The translations under genes and the position numbers were made by a program. From Portunus trituberculatus (taxonomy: Eukaryota; Arthropoda; Malacostraca; Decapoda; Portunidae), in assembly GCF_017591435.1 (NCBI RefSeq), contig NC_059290.1, forward strand, positions 3,737,725 to 3,801,724: a DNA stretch of 64,000 nt, written 5' to 3'. This document shows positions 40,050 through 52,052 of the stretch, piece after piece; within the stretch, counting starts at the first letter, position 1, and each line of letters opens with the position of its first letter. The notes beneath the pieces were generated by a model that saw only the letters and a list, made by a program, of their open reading frames with translations, was not told where the DNA came from and did not search any database.

Positions 40050-42420
40050 TTCTCAGCCTCCACTGCTGCCCCTGCCAGTCCTTCTTTTACCCTTTGTAAG
40101 ATACATCATTAATCTGGTGTTTAGTTCCCCTCAGTTGATGTTCTCTGTTGATGGTGATATTCACACTAGTGGAAGATCTCAGATCACTGCTGCTGCTGCT
40201 GTTGGTCTGTGGCGGTCCCTGCATGCTGGTGCCGGGGAAGCCATCTGACCCAGGCAGTGGAACTGCCAACATTGTTTATTGTATTGAAAATACAAATTAT
40301 GAAATTAAGAAGATAAGAATGGTAGATTCCTGATTACTGTTAGGGAGTTGTAAGGGGCTCTTACAATCTTATCAGTAAACTAGAACAAGTTACATCCTTT
40401 GCTAATGTTGTTATAAGATTTGAGTTGGCTGTAAATTTAGCTTCTTCATGTGTGATTTAGAAGTATGAGTATTGTTGTTAATTGTTTTTAATTCTTGTTT
40501 TCTTCTCTGGATTATAGTTTTTCTCACTCTTAGACTGTGTAAATCTTTGGGTGATGTTTTTATCAGAAGCAGGTTATTCTGTCCATTTATTACTTTACAA
40601 ATCTACACAGAACTTGCCTGTTAACCTTACATGATGACACTCACAGGCACCAGACTATTATTTTTATAAAGAATAGCATCCCATTATTAATAAGCGGGAC
40701 AAATTGATAACAAACTGCATCAAAAGACTGCCATAGAGGCATCGCTGGCAGCCTGGTGGAGACGGCCACAGTGTCAGGCCTGGGGCGAGTGGAGGCTCCA
40801 GACTGGGCCTAGGCAGGCAAAGGAAGGACATATACCAGATAACTAACATAAAAAATATAAAAAAACATTGTTATTCATACTGCACTAAGTACAAGCTCAT
40901 TGAGGATGTCTCCCAACTAGCATTGGTTAGGATTAACTCAGCATTAACCTTGGAAACCTAGCATCTTACAGTAGTGTACTATAAATATCAGGTAACTTAC
41001 AAAGACAAAATAATTATAAGTTGCTCGCACTTTGTATGAATTAACCATTACATGTAGGTAACTTTACTTTCATAATTAAGAAAGTGATGCTCATTAACTG
41101 GGTATGTTGTTGGTGTATAAAGAGCCATGTCTCCACCCAGGCGGTGTTTGGGTCAGGAACAAATGCTTGAACATTTCACTGAAACAAAGGAAAGAACCTT
41201 GTAGTCACAACCTAGTGCTTGAGAGGGAAGAAAAAAAATATGATTCACTTGCATCTCTCAGTGAGTTGTGACTCATTATGTTTGGCTATTCCTTGTGTAC
41301 AATAGTGTGTTGAATGTAGCTTGATGGCTGAGCTCCTGCCCATACTCCTAAGTGCAGGAATTCCATCCATCCCACACTGGACACACCAAACACCTGCCTT
41401 CTTGGTGTCACAGGGAGGACATTTGACAGATAGTTGACTGATAGGTGCCAGGGCTTGACCATTCAGTTAAACATAGCACATTGAAATAGATTTTGCTGGT
41501 TTGTCTGTGTCCGGCATGCACACACACACGCACACACTTCCCTCTCAGCCTAGGAGAACATGGTTGCTGGAGTGTAGCCAAGACTGGTTCACATCCTAGA
41601 TATTGGAGAATGATTTGTCAGCATTATTTTTTTTTTTATATATAAAGGATTTGACAAATGAATGCCATACTGTATATTAAATGGGAAGTTGAAATGTGGT
41701 GTTTCATATTTGTCCTTGCACATATAGTGAGGGTTTGATCATGAAGGAATAGGAATTGTGATTGCTAGTGTGATATGAGAACAGTAAATTAGTATCTGGT
41801 GTTGTTGAGGAAATTGGATTTGTAATGTGTAAAGGGGCATGTACATAGTGATTCAAACATGCTGCTGTACTTCAGCATTGTGGTGAAGCTGTGGAAAAGA
41901 ACAGTTTTTTGTTTCTTCTTGTTACCATGGAATTTTATGCAGCTATTTAGTTTAGGGTTGCCATACATGTAGATTTTCCCAGACATTTCCAGAATTTACA
42001 AGTTGAAATCTGGATTTTTTACAATTCCTCAAATGTCTGATCTCAGTTTCCATCAATAACTTAAAAAAAATATATATAATTTTTGCAAGTTGAAATGGTG
42101 GGAGAGAGGAAGGGGAAAGGGCTTACTGGATGGCAGTTACTTTGTGGGGGGAGGGGTAACCTGAATTCCTATAGGCCTACGTCTTGAAATTAGTGGCAAG
42201 CCAAGCAAGCCTTATCAGCTGAGTGTTTCTGGAGTGTGGGGGACGGGGGCTGCATAAGCCCTCAAGATTTTTTTTTTTAAACTTGCCTAACAATTTTGAA
42301 GGTATTTTTAAGGTCTCTCTTGTCTCCAGAGGCCTGCAACACACACACACACACACACACACAGGATTATTCAGACATAATAATATTTCAGTCTTACTTA
42401 AGTTAACAATATAAACAGTA
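40050..42420 (+). other. USF 3' UTR and downstream DNA
   Basis: AT-rich, no coding frame with protein character. No AATAAA follows the stop for over 1.5 kb; an ATTAAA at 41675-41680 is one possible cleavage signal. CA tract near 41519-41538, TA-rich patch near 41638. Confidence 0.4.
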
Positions 42421-42421
42421 G

Positions 42422-43918
42422 GAGGAGTGAGGAATGTTAACATAAACACATCAGAATATTTTATTTATTCATTATTATTATTTCATTATTTTTTTTTTTT
42501 TTTTTTTTTTTTTCATTGGTGAGGTGGTGAAGTTACACCACCAAATCTCTCTCTCTCTCTCTCTCTCTTGAAGGAAGACAGTACCATTGTACTGTCAATA
42601 TATGCCACGCCATCACCGCCACCACACACACACACACACACACACACACAAAGAACAACAACAACAACAACAACAGCGCACACCAATGCATCTCAGGAGT
42701 CCCGGCGCGCGGCCCACCAACCCCCGCTGGGCCGCCAGGCCCGCCACTTCACCCTGCATTAGGACATTTTTCGAGTATTTAGCAGATGTTTGCAGGTGTT
42801 TTAAGGGCTTGCTGTGTTTGAGTAGGTGGAGGAGGTGGAGGTGGAGGGCAGGGAAGGAGTGTTGGAGGGAGGGGAGAGGGGAGATGGAAATGAGAAAAGG
42901 TGCAAAAAAAAAAAAAAAAAAATAAATAAAAAAAAAGTCTACTTAACGGTTTTTTTCTCCTTTATTAATGGAATTTGCATTGTTTTTGTATTTTATTTAG
43001 TGATGGGAATGTAAATCAAGTTATATTCCCTGATGAGATCGTGTCTAGCTACGTATTTTATTTATCGTTGAAATAACACTTTCGGCATTCTGTAATTTTA
43101 ACTTTTTCATTAGCAAGTTTAGGGTTGTTTTGGTGCATGATATAAGACTTAGAAAATATGAAAAACATGATCCAAGTAATAATATTCCATAAGATTTAGT
43201 CTAACTATTCGTATATTCAAATAAAAAAAAAGTAACGGTACTGAAGTAGAAAACAAAAAATCTTTATTCGACGAGAGATCTGTATTTTCTTTTTATGGCT
43301 GGAAAACAAAAATTTTCCATAATCAGAAAATGTAATATAACGTCGTGTGGCTGTCCTTTCCATCTAGAGTTCTAGACATTATGAATTTTTTGTGGCGCCG
43401 TTATTTTCAAACAAACACAGTTCGGTGGAGATCGCTATGTAAACAATTGACCCGGTTAGGTTATTATGTTTTGGTTATTAGTTAGATTATTTGTTGCGTC
43501 TAAAAGTGCAGTGTATTCCAGTCTGAGCGCCTTTTTTCTTCTGGCGATTTTTAAAATGAATTACTTACGTAAATATTGAGCCACAGGTGCACCTCAGCCG
43601 TGCCTTCTCTCCCAGGTCAGTCCACCAATGTTTGCCTGCACTCCCCTGTGTTTCCAGACCCATAGAGTGAAGCAAAGCCAGGATCAACCACTAAAATAGA
43701 TAAATAGCCTATTACTATGTTAAGTAAGGCAATGGTTATGTATACCCCGTTCAGACCGACCGATGCCCACCTTGACCCGGACTAAGAACCCACCCAGCCA
43801 ACCCCTGTCCCTCTCCTTATCAACTCGTCAACATTTCCTTCAATTCTCGATGTTTCTCGAGCATTTCATGCTTTTCCCACCTGTAGTAATATCAGCGGCA
43901 GCAGCAATACTATTATCG

Positions 43919-43950
<32 letters not shown>

Positions 43951-44277
43951 CCAAGAAAGAGGCCATCATCACTCTGCGGTGTCTCACTACTTGCTAGAAC
44001 TGAGCTGTGCCTTGAGGCAGCCTAAATATAACGAGTGGGTGACACTGACGGCCAGCGGCTGTCACTGAGGTCGGTGGTGGTGTTCAGACAGACTGTCCCA
44101 CGGTGTATGGCCGCCGCTATGCCGCAGTGGGCACTCAACATTCATACCCTCTGTTAAAGTTTAAGCAATGGGTGATATTTGTGCTAGATACACCTTCATA
44201 GTGGTGTTTTTATGCGAAATGGAAAAGCTGGCCAAGGACAACATAAAAAGTAATATAAAAAAAAGGCCCACTTAGTT
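42422..44277 (+). repeat. 1.8-kb dispersed repeat, copy B
   Basis: Same order of blocks as 5625-7438: CT tract, CA tract, GC-rich segment (here longer, 42699-42765, and without the ATG), TTTTAAGGGCTTGCTGTGTT, GTTCGGTGGAGATCGCTATG, CCTTCAATTCTCGATGTTTC, GT tract, GAGGCCATCATCACT. Ends with the CCCACTTAGTTG dispersed repeat. No gene follows directly. Confidence 0.75.
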
Positions 44278-44929
44278 GTTTGCCCTTATATTATCACCTC
44301 TCCCTCTTACTCCTCGCCTGTCAGACGTCAGTTTTCTCCAGAACGCATGGACTGACTGGGGAACTAGGGGAAGCATGGGCGTGAGCGTGGACGGGGCAGG
44401 TGTGGGCGGCAGTGGGGGGTGCAGCTGATGACGCCGCCCATTGCTGTGTGTGTGTGTGGAGAGAGAGAGAGAGAAAATGGTGAGCTTTGATAAGATAGTT
44501 ATAGTTTTCCTCTTCCTTCTATTCTTTCCTGTCTTTCTCTTCCTCATTCACTCACTCACTTACTCACCTGTATCCTCTCCTCCACTACCATCATCACCAC
44601 CATCAGTTCCTCCCTCCACCACGGACACAAATACGTCTACGTCTTGAAGGAAGATTAGTCTGCCAGTCAGATTTATCTACCTCAGCTGGCCACCCCACGG
44701 GAGCTGACGAGCGGTGGAGCGGCAGCCGGGGTCGGGTGTGTAAAACTGTATATGAATATTGTCTGTGTATTGGAAAGAGTTGGTGGTGGTGTGTTGGTGG
44801 TAGTGTTGTCAATGTGTTGTGTGTTAGTGATGGTGGTGGTGGTGTCACTGTGTTATGTATAAGTGACAGTGGTGATGGTGGCAGTAATTATTAAGTGTGT
44901 TTGGTTGTTTTGCATCGTGAATATTGATT

Positions 44930-45232
44930 TACTGACTGGCTGATGGATTGACTGATTGACTGAATGACAGATAGATTGACATGTCTAACTGAGGGATTCA
45001 CTGACTGACTGATAGATTGACTGACTGACTGACTAACTGACTGATTGACTGATAGATTGACTGTCTAACTGAGATTCATTGACTGACTGTTAGATTGACT
45101 GACTGACTAACTGACTGACTGAATGAATGAATGAATGACTGACTATCTGGCTGACTGATTGACTGACTATCTGGCTGACTGATTGACTGACTATCTGGCT
45201 GAATGACAGGCTGACTGACTGACTGACTGACG
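44930..45232 (+). repeat. GACT/GATT tetranucleotide array
   Basis: Roughly 300 bases of CTGA/TTGA units with TGACTATCTGGCTGACTGAT higher-order units between 45140 and 45200. Stop codons are frequent on + but the - strand reads SQSVSQP repeats, an artefact. Confidence 0.8.
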
Positions 45233-45272
45233 GCGCCGGACCTGGACACATAAAGAACCGTACGTAGGGACG

Positions 45273-45597
45273 CTAAGAAGTGTATCTTAGGTAGCGTGTG
45301 GTGCCGTGCGCTAGTGTGCACGTGTAGGGACCTGACAAGTGTGTAGAGAGCTCACTGGAGACGATAGAGGCAAAGGTTATTGGATAAGCGCCTGACACCA
45401 CGTATATCTTGCCCACGCCCACATCCATGCGTTGGTCCGGAAGCGTGTAGATCGGGAGGGGTGTATTGTCAGGGTCCGTCCAGGCGACATGACACCGTAG
45501 GCGGAGGTTGGCGATGCAGTAGATAAAGCCGTTGTGTCCCTCGCCTATTACTGACACACTCCCGTTCATGATGGCGAAGGTAGGGCAGGTGCGGGCA
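45273..45597 (-). CDS. lone terminal exon encoding an Ig-like domain
   Basis: From a plausible acceptor (gccag|TGCC at 45597) the - strand is open for 107 codons to TAG at 45273, in DNA otherwise without coding signal. The product has the Ig signature: a B-strand cysteine followed by tryptophan (LRLRCHVAW) and an F-strand GPYTC-type motif (HLSGPYTCTLAHG), 50-odd residues apart. It ends RYLRYTS. Upstream exons would lie at higher coordinates but none was recognised; the flanking sequence is GGT and GATA repeats. It may be the 3' exon of a cell-surface or secreted Ig-family gene, an exon with a very long intron, or a pseudogene remnant. Confidence 0.45.
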
Positions 45598-45599
45598 CT

Positions 45600-46700
45600 G
45601 GCGGTGGTGGTGGTGGTGGTGGAGTTATGTACATATTTGTGTGAATCTAGATAGATAAGCGGGTAATTTGAGAGGTTGATAGCTAGGTAAATGGAGAGCT
45701 AGATAAATAAACAGATAGATAGATAGGTAGGCAGATAGACAAGTAAGTAAAATCGTACATAGGTAACAAGGTAGATACATATGTATTTAGATAGAAAAAA
45801 AACTCCTACTTATTATCATTTCACCATGGTTTATTGTCAAAAATACTCGTATATCAGGCGATAGAAATAGAGAATGAAAGTAATAATATAGTCTGCCTTT
45901 TCAGCATGTATCTTGTCCTGCGGGAGCTGCCAACACTCCCTATACAATTAAATATAATTTAATATTTCCTGCTTTGACAAAATAACCATAGCTGGACACG
46001 GTAACAAAGAGAAAGACGTCACAATAACCAATAAATCAATATGTGATCTTTGTCCAAGTATAATATCTCATTAATAATAAATTTGATAATAGTTATCAGA
46101 GACATTTATACTACTATACTTCACAGACATGACTTCTGCTATGGGTTGAAGCTTGAAGTGGCAGTAGTGGTCCAGTGGTGATGGTGGTGGTAACAGTGGT
46201 GGTGGTAGCGGTGGACTATACTGACCCACACACACACACACAACAATAAATATTGAAATAACACTCTGAATATACACCGAAAACACTCGTAAACACACAC
46301 CCACACACACACACACACACACACAAAGTGAAGTGTTGCTATATTACCAACAGTTTTCAAGCAGCATCAAACACCAAGTAAGCACCAAGACAAGCAGTGA
46401 AAGCCTTCGCCACAACCCTCCACACTGCCTTATCTTCATCTATTAAAGGTATTTACAAGGCCATTCACTTATTTATAGGCTTCCTTTACATATGAGAGAG
46501 TGAAAACAATATGGAAATATTAAATAGGTGAAAAGTATAGCAACCATTATAGAAGCTGGATGCCAGTATTAATGGCTGTTTTTTTTGCTTCCTTCACTTA
46601 CCGTAAGCCAAATATGTGTCAGAATGCAATCACTACTCTAGCATTTCATATCCCTTGGTCAAAAAATTCCTGTATGGTTTAATTTTGCCGTGGTGAGATG
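45600..46700. other. gene-free DNA with simple repeats
   Basis: GGT run at 45602-45622, GATA/GGTA-like repeats at 45645-45790, TGGTGGTGG around 46180-46205, CA tracts at 46228-46243 and 46295-46325. No gene seen. Confidence 0.5.
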
Positions 46701-48430
46701 ATAAAAGCAATATTTGGAGGTTCCGCCACCGCTGTTCCGGGATGTTGCTTCCTCCCCGGTCCCCCCAGCCATCACCCTCCAACCGGCAGCCTATAGGGTC
46801 AAATAGTTTTTTTTATATATTTCCTATCGGTAATATTACATTTGTATGGTATGTTTTTATGGTTTCTATAAATGTTTCGTTGTGCTTGAAGTGTGTTCCG
46901 CGCCTGGATTGGGTAAATTTAGTGGTGTTTTACAGAGTAAATAGGTGTTTCTAACGGTCAAAAATATCCATTTCCCATTTTTTAGCTTTTTCATATCGAG
47001 CTATATGTGGGCCTTTATGGTATCAAAGAATCTTTATGCTCTTTCAAGTGTGAAATCAATCTATTAAGTGAAATATGTGGACTTTGAAATGGTGTTTGGT
47101 GCTGTTGAGCAAACTCGATCTTATTTTTATTTTATTTGGTCACGTTTCTGCTTCTAGGTTTAACTCGCTGTAGAATGCATTGAAAAATAGATCAGAATCC
47201 GTGAAATGTGTTAAAATACGAGCTAAGTGAAAATGGCTTGATTTTACTGGACGATGTAGGAGATGTTTTAGGTGAAAATGTTTTTTTACTTTTAATGTAC
47301 CTAATTAAAAAAAATAAATAAAAACTAGTTAGGCTGGAGTTATTTTGATGTTTTGAATATTAGTTTAAATATTTATCGCGTCATGAAATATCAGGCATTC
47401 GGCCATGGCATCGTTTTATCTATAAGTCATTTTTTAAATGAAATTATTTACGTAATTTAGCCGAGTCACTCCTGTTCCCGTTGTCTCTGATGATCACAGT
47501 CCAGGTGGTGACTCATCATAGCCCCAGGCTGGCGCCTTTTCTCTTTCCCAACTCCCCAGTTCATCAATATTTTGCCTAGTATCTAGTGATTTCTATGTGT
47601 TTTCGTGTATTTCTAGGTTCAAGTATATAGATATTGGTAGCAAAAGGAAGAACAAAGGAGAAATAAAGGAGGATAAGGAAGAAGGAAGGAGAAAGGGAGG
47701 AGGAAAAGGAAGAGCAGCCAAACAACAATACTTTAGTCACCCTCCATTTCCTCAATATTTTGTCTAATATCTAGTGTTTTGATGTGTTTCTAAGCTCAGA
47801 CGTGCAGATGGAAGCAAAAGAAGGAAGAAGAGAAACAAAGAAAGAGGACGAAGAAAAATGAAAAATAGAGGCGGAATAGAAGGAACCAAGCTGTAATATT
47901 TAGGTAAGTGTTCCTTTTAATCTTAAAGTTCTTTAATGTATTTTGTTGGTTTTGGGATATATTTGGGGTGTTTTAAGTTTATTCAGTAGTATTGAATATG
48001 TTTCGGGTGCGTTTCGTGTGTTTTTAGTGTTTGCTAGATCTTTTAGGTATATATCTTAAGTATTTTGAGTGTGGTGTGGAGATGTGTTTGAGTATTTTGA
48101 TGTTTTGAGAGTGTTTAGGGAACATTTTGAGGAGTTGGTTGATGTTTTGAGTGTGTTTTGGTTTATTTTGGGGGTGATTTGAGGTGTGTTTCTAGTGAGT
48201 TTTGTGTGTTTGCGGGCATTTCTAGATGTTGCATGGTGTTTTAAGTGTGTTTTGGGATGTTATTGAGTTTTTTTAAGTGATTTGTGTGCGGATGGTTTTT
48301 CGTGGGTGTGTTTTGGTCTATACTAGGTGTTTTTAGTAAATTTTTTCAGGCCCTGAACAGGCCGCCTCATTGTGAATGGGACCTTATAACATGTCCTTCA
48401 TCAGTGAGAACCCGTTTTTTGTGTGCTGGT
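46700..48430 (+). other. unassigned DNA, partly related to the 1.8-kb repeat
   Basis: 47320-47620 weakly resembles the GTTAGGTTATTATG to TCAACATTTCC part of the 1.8-kb repeat (GTTAGGCTGGAGTTATTTTG, TTTTTTAAATGAAATTATTTACGTAA, AGCCGAGTCACTCC). 47640-47900 has two diverged copies of GCAAAAGGAAGAA...TCAATATTTTG. 47940-48340 is a T/G-rich degenerate repeat (GTGTTTTGAGTGTTT). Confidence 0.35.
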
Positions 48431-48438
48431 GACGACAG

Positions 48439-48563
48439 ACAGAGTGAGCTGGACGTGGCGGAGGCTATGGGTGATGAGTTCACGGCGTAGGTCAACTACG
48501 TCATGCACCACACTGACTGCCCACAGCTGTTCACTAAGGTCTGGGATCTCCGTGTTCTACCCT
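48439..48563 (+). pseudogene. exon-like stretch with an in-frame stop
   Basis: A fragment bounded by an acceptor (gacgacag|AC) and a donor (CCCT|gtgagt) reads SELDVAEAMGDEFTA, then TAG, then VNYVMHHTDCPQLFTKVWD. The composition is protein-like on both sides of the stop, and a single base change (TGG to TAG) would explain it. I do not recognise the family. Other frames are less convincing. It could be a decayed exon, a selenocysteine-free read error, or chance. Confidence 0.25.
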
Positions 48564-48670
48564 GTGAGTGTGTCGTGCTTGTTGTTGTTATTGTTGTTGT
48601 TGTCGCTGTGGTTTTTATGTTTACTGTTATAGTTGTGTTGTTGTTATTCTATTGTTTTCGTTTTAAGGTT

Positions 48671-48671
48671 T

Positions 48672-48717
<46 letters not shown>

Positions 48718-48750
48718 ATGCTCAGTGTTTGATGAGGTGACGTGGGATCA

Positions 48751-48781
<31 letters not shown>

Positions 48782-48817
48782 ATGTTATTTTCCTATGTAA
48801 GTACGTATGATTATGGG

Positions 48818-48854
<37 letters not shown>

Positions 48855-48925
48855 TTTGTTTGTGTTTGTGATGTTTTTGACGTACGTAAGTACATAATAT
48901 GATATGTATATGACAGTAAGTGTGT

Positions 48926-48966
<41 letters not shown>
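48671..48966 (+). repeat. CT and GT microsatellite cluster
   Basis: CT at 48671-48715, GT at 48752-48781, 48821-48851 and 48923-48966, separated by a recurring TATGTAAGTACGTATGAT-like spacer (48794-48812, 48881-48901). Confidence 0.75.
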
Positions 48967-48968
<2 letters not shown>

Positions 48969-48999
48969 TATTTATTTAGTGTTTTTCGCTAAGTTGCAG

Positions 49000-51230
49000 T
49001 ACGCCTATTCAGGCAACCTAGAAAATAAAGGACGGGTCAGTACATAAAAGCGTTCCCTGCAGCGGCTATCACTTTGCGTCTGCGTCAAGTTACACAGTAT
49101 ACTCACTATCACTGCTTTCTAAAGGCTCCAGTTGAAGATACTCGTGTTTTTAAGAGTATTCTTAATGGCTCTAGTGATATATTGTTCTTTGCTTGTTTGT
49201 GGCCTTGTGACCTTGTTACTGCAGCAAAAATGAATAAATAAATTTTTAAAATTGATTTACATCTTTTTCATTATTACATCAGGTGTTAGTGAAGATGTCT
49301 GGAGTTTTGATAGATAATATGGCAACCCTAGTGAAATTAAGCTGAAAGTATGTGCTTCTAGATAAAATACACTAATTTCCATATACTTACATGAAGGAAA
49401 AAAAAGAACAGTATTTGCAATTATTCAAACCAATTGCACCTACTAATGCATTCAGTTTTGACCTTACAGCTACTTAGATAGGCTCACAGATTGCTGGGTT
49501 GATACTGGTCACTGATTCAGGTTATATCTTTGAAATCGGGCAGTGATAACTCAGAGCAGTAAGATGACATCCCATTGGTTGCCACTTGTGGAGATTATGT
49601 CGGTTTATCAGATACTATCAGGTAGCGTCCAGTGGGTGCACCACATGACCTACATATTAGTGGCCACATATCATGAATCCTCTGATAACTCACTGTATTG
49701 TTCTGATGCGTAAACACTGATTTATTGTGACACAAATTGATACAGTAGTCGGGGATTTGCATATTAATACCTACGGTACTGTATTGCATGCTAATTTTAG
49801 ATAAAACTGACAAAAAAGTGTTCGAATGTATTGCATTCTGCGCTTGGAATAGTTTTTATACTAGCGGTGCATTCTGCAAGATAATGATGGCTACATAATT
49901 ATGTGCTTGGAACACGATTGCTATGTATCAAAGACATCCATGAAATCAATGAAGTATTTGAAGTTTGTGTATTCTGAACTTGGGAGGAGTGGCAGCGATG
50001 TAGTATTCGGGAATGACTTATATATACATTGATAGATAGGTTAAGTATTTTTCAAAGCTTCCATATATATCAAAAAGCTTCAGTGGGAGTATTGTATGTA
50101 TAGGTAATCATGAGGAATTTGTTCCATGCATATTAATAACACTTAATTACTTTGAGATTGATGGTAATTTACTTATTTATTATTATCTTCTTAACAATAA
50201 AGTTTGTAATAGTTTCTAGCAATGGAAGACACTATATTTGTCGTGAGCCACATGGAGAATGTGCTGCCAAGACCGCACATGCGCATTGCTTTTTCAACAC
50301 AGTGAAGCTCAAGCATGAACCCTTCAACCCCGCCACCGTCACCGTGCGGCGTGCACGTCACACCCAGTCTCTGTCAGTTCAGCCATCGCCATGCCGTACG
50401 TCTCTCAAACCGTGTTGCGAACCTGTGTGACCTAAGGCGCTGTGCAGCTGTATCCACTTAAGTGACGATGACGAGCTAGAGGAGTGCTTCTGGAACAGCT
50501 AAAGGAAGAAAGATAGTCGATGAGGACAGACATTAGATTTGTGTCCGCCGCCATCACCACCACCAGTCCACTACCACCGCCGCCATTACTTGGTCGCCGA
50601 TCTTCACGTGCAGGTAAGCTGGGTGCTCTTTGATATTACTCATGGCAAGGAATGTTGCTGTTCTTATATTGAGAGAGTGAGTTTGCAGACAGAAAAGTGG
50701 TGCTTGAGGCATGCAGGTAAGGAACTGCAAGGTTTGAGGGACAGGCCACGTAGCTGGCTTTGCTCCTGCTCCGTCCACCTTGCTGGTGATGGGCTGCTTG
50801 TTGTGCACGCCACTGTAATTCACTATGTTACATTCCATCTTCAGTCCTGCATTGTACCTTGTTGGGCAGTACTGGGTCCGTAGTCATGCCGAGAGCCTGA
50901 TGTAAGCACGCTCATGATCGTATTCTGGGGCTGTTTACCCGGCGCTCTCCCGTGGTGGGAGCCTTCGGGAAACACCTTTATTATTAATGGCTACAGGTAT
51001 TCCTTCCCCCACCTTAGGTCACTCTAGCTTTGATTAAAACTCCGGTAAAACTGCAGGGTTGGACCTCCCCCTTTTCCTCCATCCCACCCCCCAACCCTCC
51101 CAACAAGCTTGGGGGCCTGTGGGGAATCGGGGGTTTTGGGGGGGAGGACACATAAGAGTGATAAATGGACTTTGAAAATCTAGGGAAATTTCCCTAGAAT
51201 AAAAAAAATTTTGGGTAAAATGTTTCAAGC
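49000..51230 (+). other. mostly gene-free; GC-rich exon-like patch at 50220-50613
   Basis: 49000-50210 shows nothing supported. At 50220-50430 composition turns GC-rich and one frame is open (GRHYICREPHGECAAKTA); after a stop the same frame gives HLSDDDELEECFWNS. A donor CAG|gtaagc follows at 50614. It could be a 5' exon/promoter of a + strand gene that I cannot complete, or a fragment of an old gene. Confidence 0.25.
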
Positions 51231-51252
51231 AATACGCCAGAATAATTATATA

Positions 51253-51570
51253 CCTAACCTAACCTGACCTAACCGGGGGAGAGCAGCCCCCCCTGGACCC
51301 CCTAAGGTTACTAACCTAAGCTTATTAACCTAACCTAACCTAACCGGGGGGACTGTGCCCCCCCAGGACCCCCGTGCTAACCGGGGGGGCGGACTGTGCC
51401 TCCACTGGACCCCCCCAAGGTTACTAACCTAACCTAAGCTTATTAACCTAACCTAATGTTACCTAACCTACCCTACCCTAACCGGGGGGGCTGTGCCTCC
51501 ATGGATCCCTCCCTAAGGTTGCTAACCTAACATAAGCTTATTAACCTAACCTAACCTAACCTAACTAACA
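51253..51570 (+). repeat. compound CCTAA plus G-rich tandem repeat
   Basis: Three to four units of ~95-110 bases: CCTAACCTAA blocks, then CCGGGGGG, CTGTGCC, GACCCCC, AAGGTTACTAACCTAA and GCTTATTAACCTAA. Distinct from the simple CCTAA array at 25700-25882. Confidence 0.75.
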
Positions 51571-51739
51571 CACGAACACACGCGTTAATTTGTGTAGCTT
51601 CACTTGGAAGGGATGATTGTGGACTTAGTCTCCGGAGGCGGCGCACTATTAATTTAATTACTACGGCCTTACAAAAGCCTTCCCCACATTGAAAACATCA
51701 CAGACATGTTCTATAGTAAGTACTCTATCACGTTGCAAT

Positions 51740-52052
51740 GTGTTTTTAATGAATAGAGAGGAGATCCAACCCTGCAGATATACGAAAACTCCGGCTAACT
51801 TGTCTGATGATGAATTGGATGCTAGAATATATAAACAGATAAGAAAAATAAATGAACATGAGCGTAGGAAGTAGACTGTAATTATACATGGACTTCTGGA
51901 CTCTGACAGTGATCAGTTTTTGGATAATGGTTTTAATGTAGATTTAATCTTACTAAACTTTTCCAAAGATTTTGATGTAGTTTGCCATACCATATGTTTG
52001 GATAAGCTAATGAAATTGGGCATTACTGGTGATATCCTTGGTTGGATTAACC
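51740..52052 (+). mobile_element. decayed LINE reverse-transcriptase fragment
   Basis: At 51937-52049 the + strand reads VDLILLNFSKDFDVVCHTIC then LDKLMKLGITGDILGWI, corresponding to the LDFSKAFDKV and HGI.G.IL.WI core of non-LTR RT. The first catalytic Asp region is altered and the frame ends nearby. Upstream NLSDDELDARIYKQIRKI may be part of the same relic. Confidence 0.6.

Noticed and set aside
44930..45232. Possible CRISPR-like or regulatory array of GACTGACT
   Set aside because: Plain tetranucleotide repeat without spacers; the DNA is eukaryotic.
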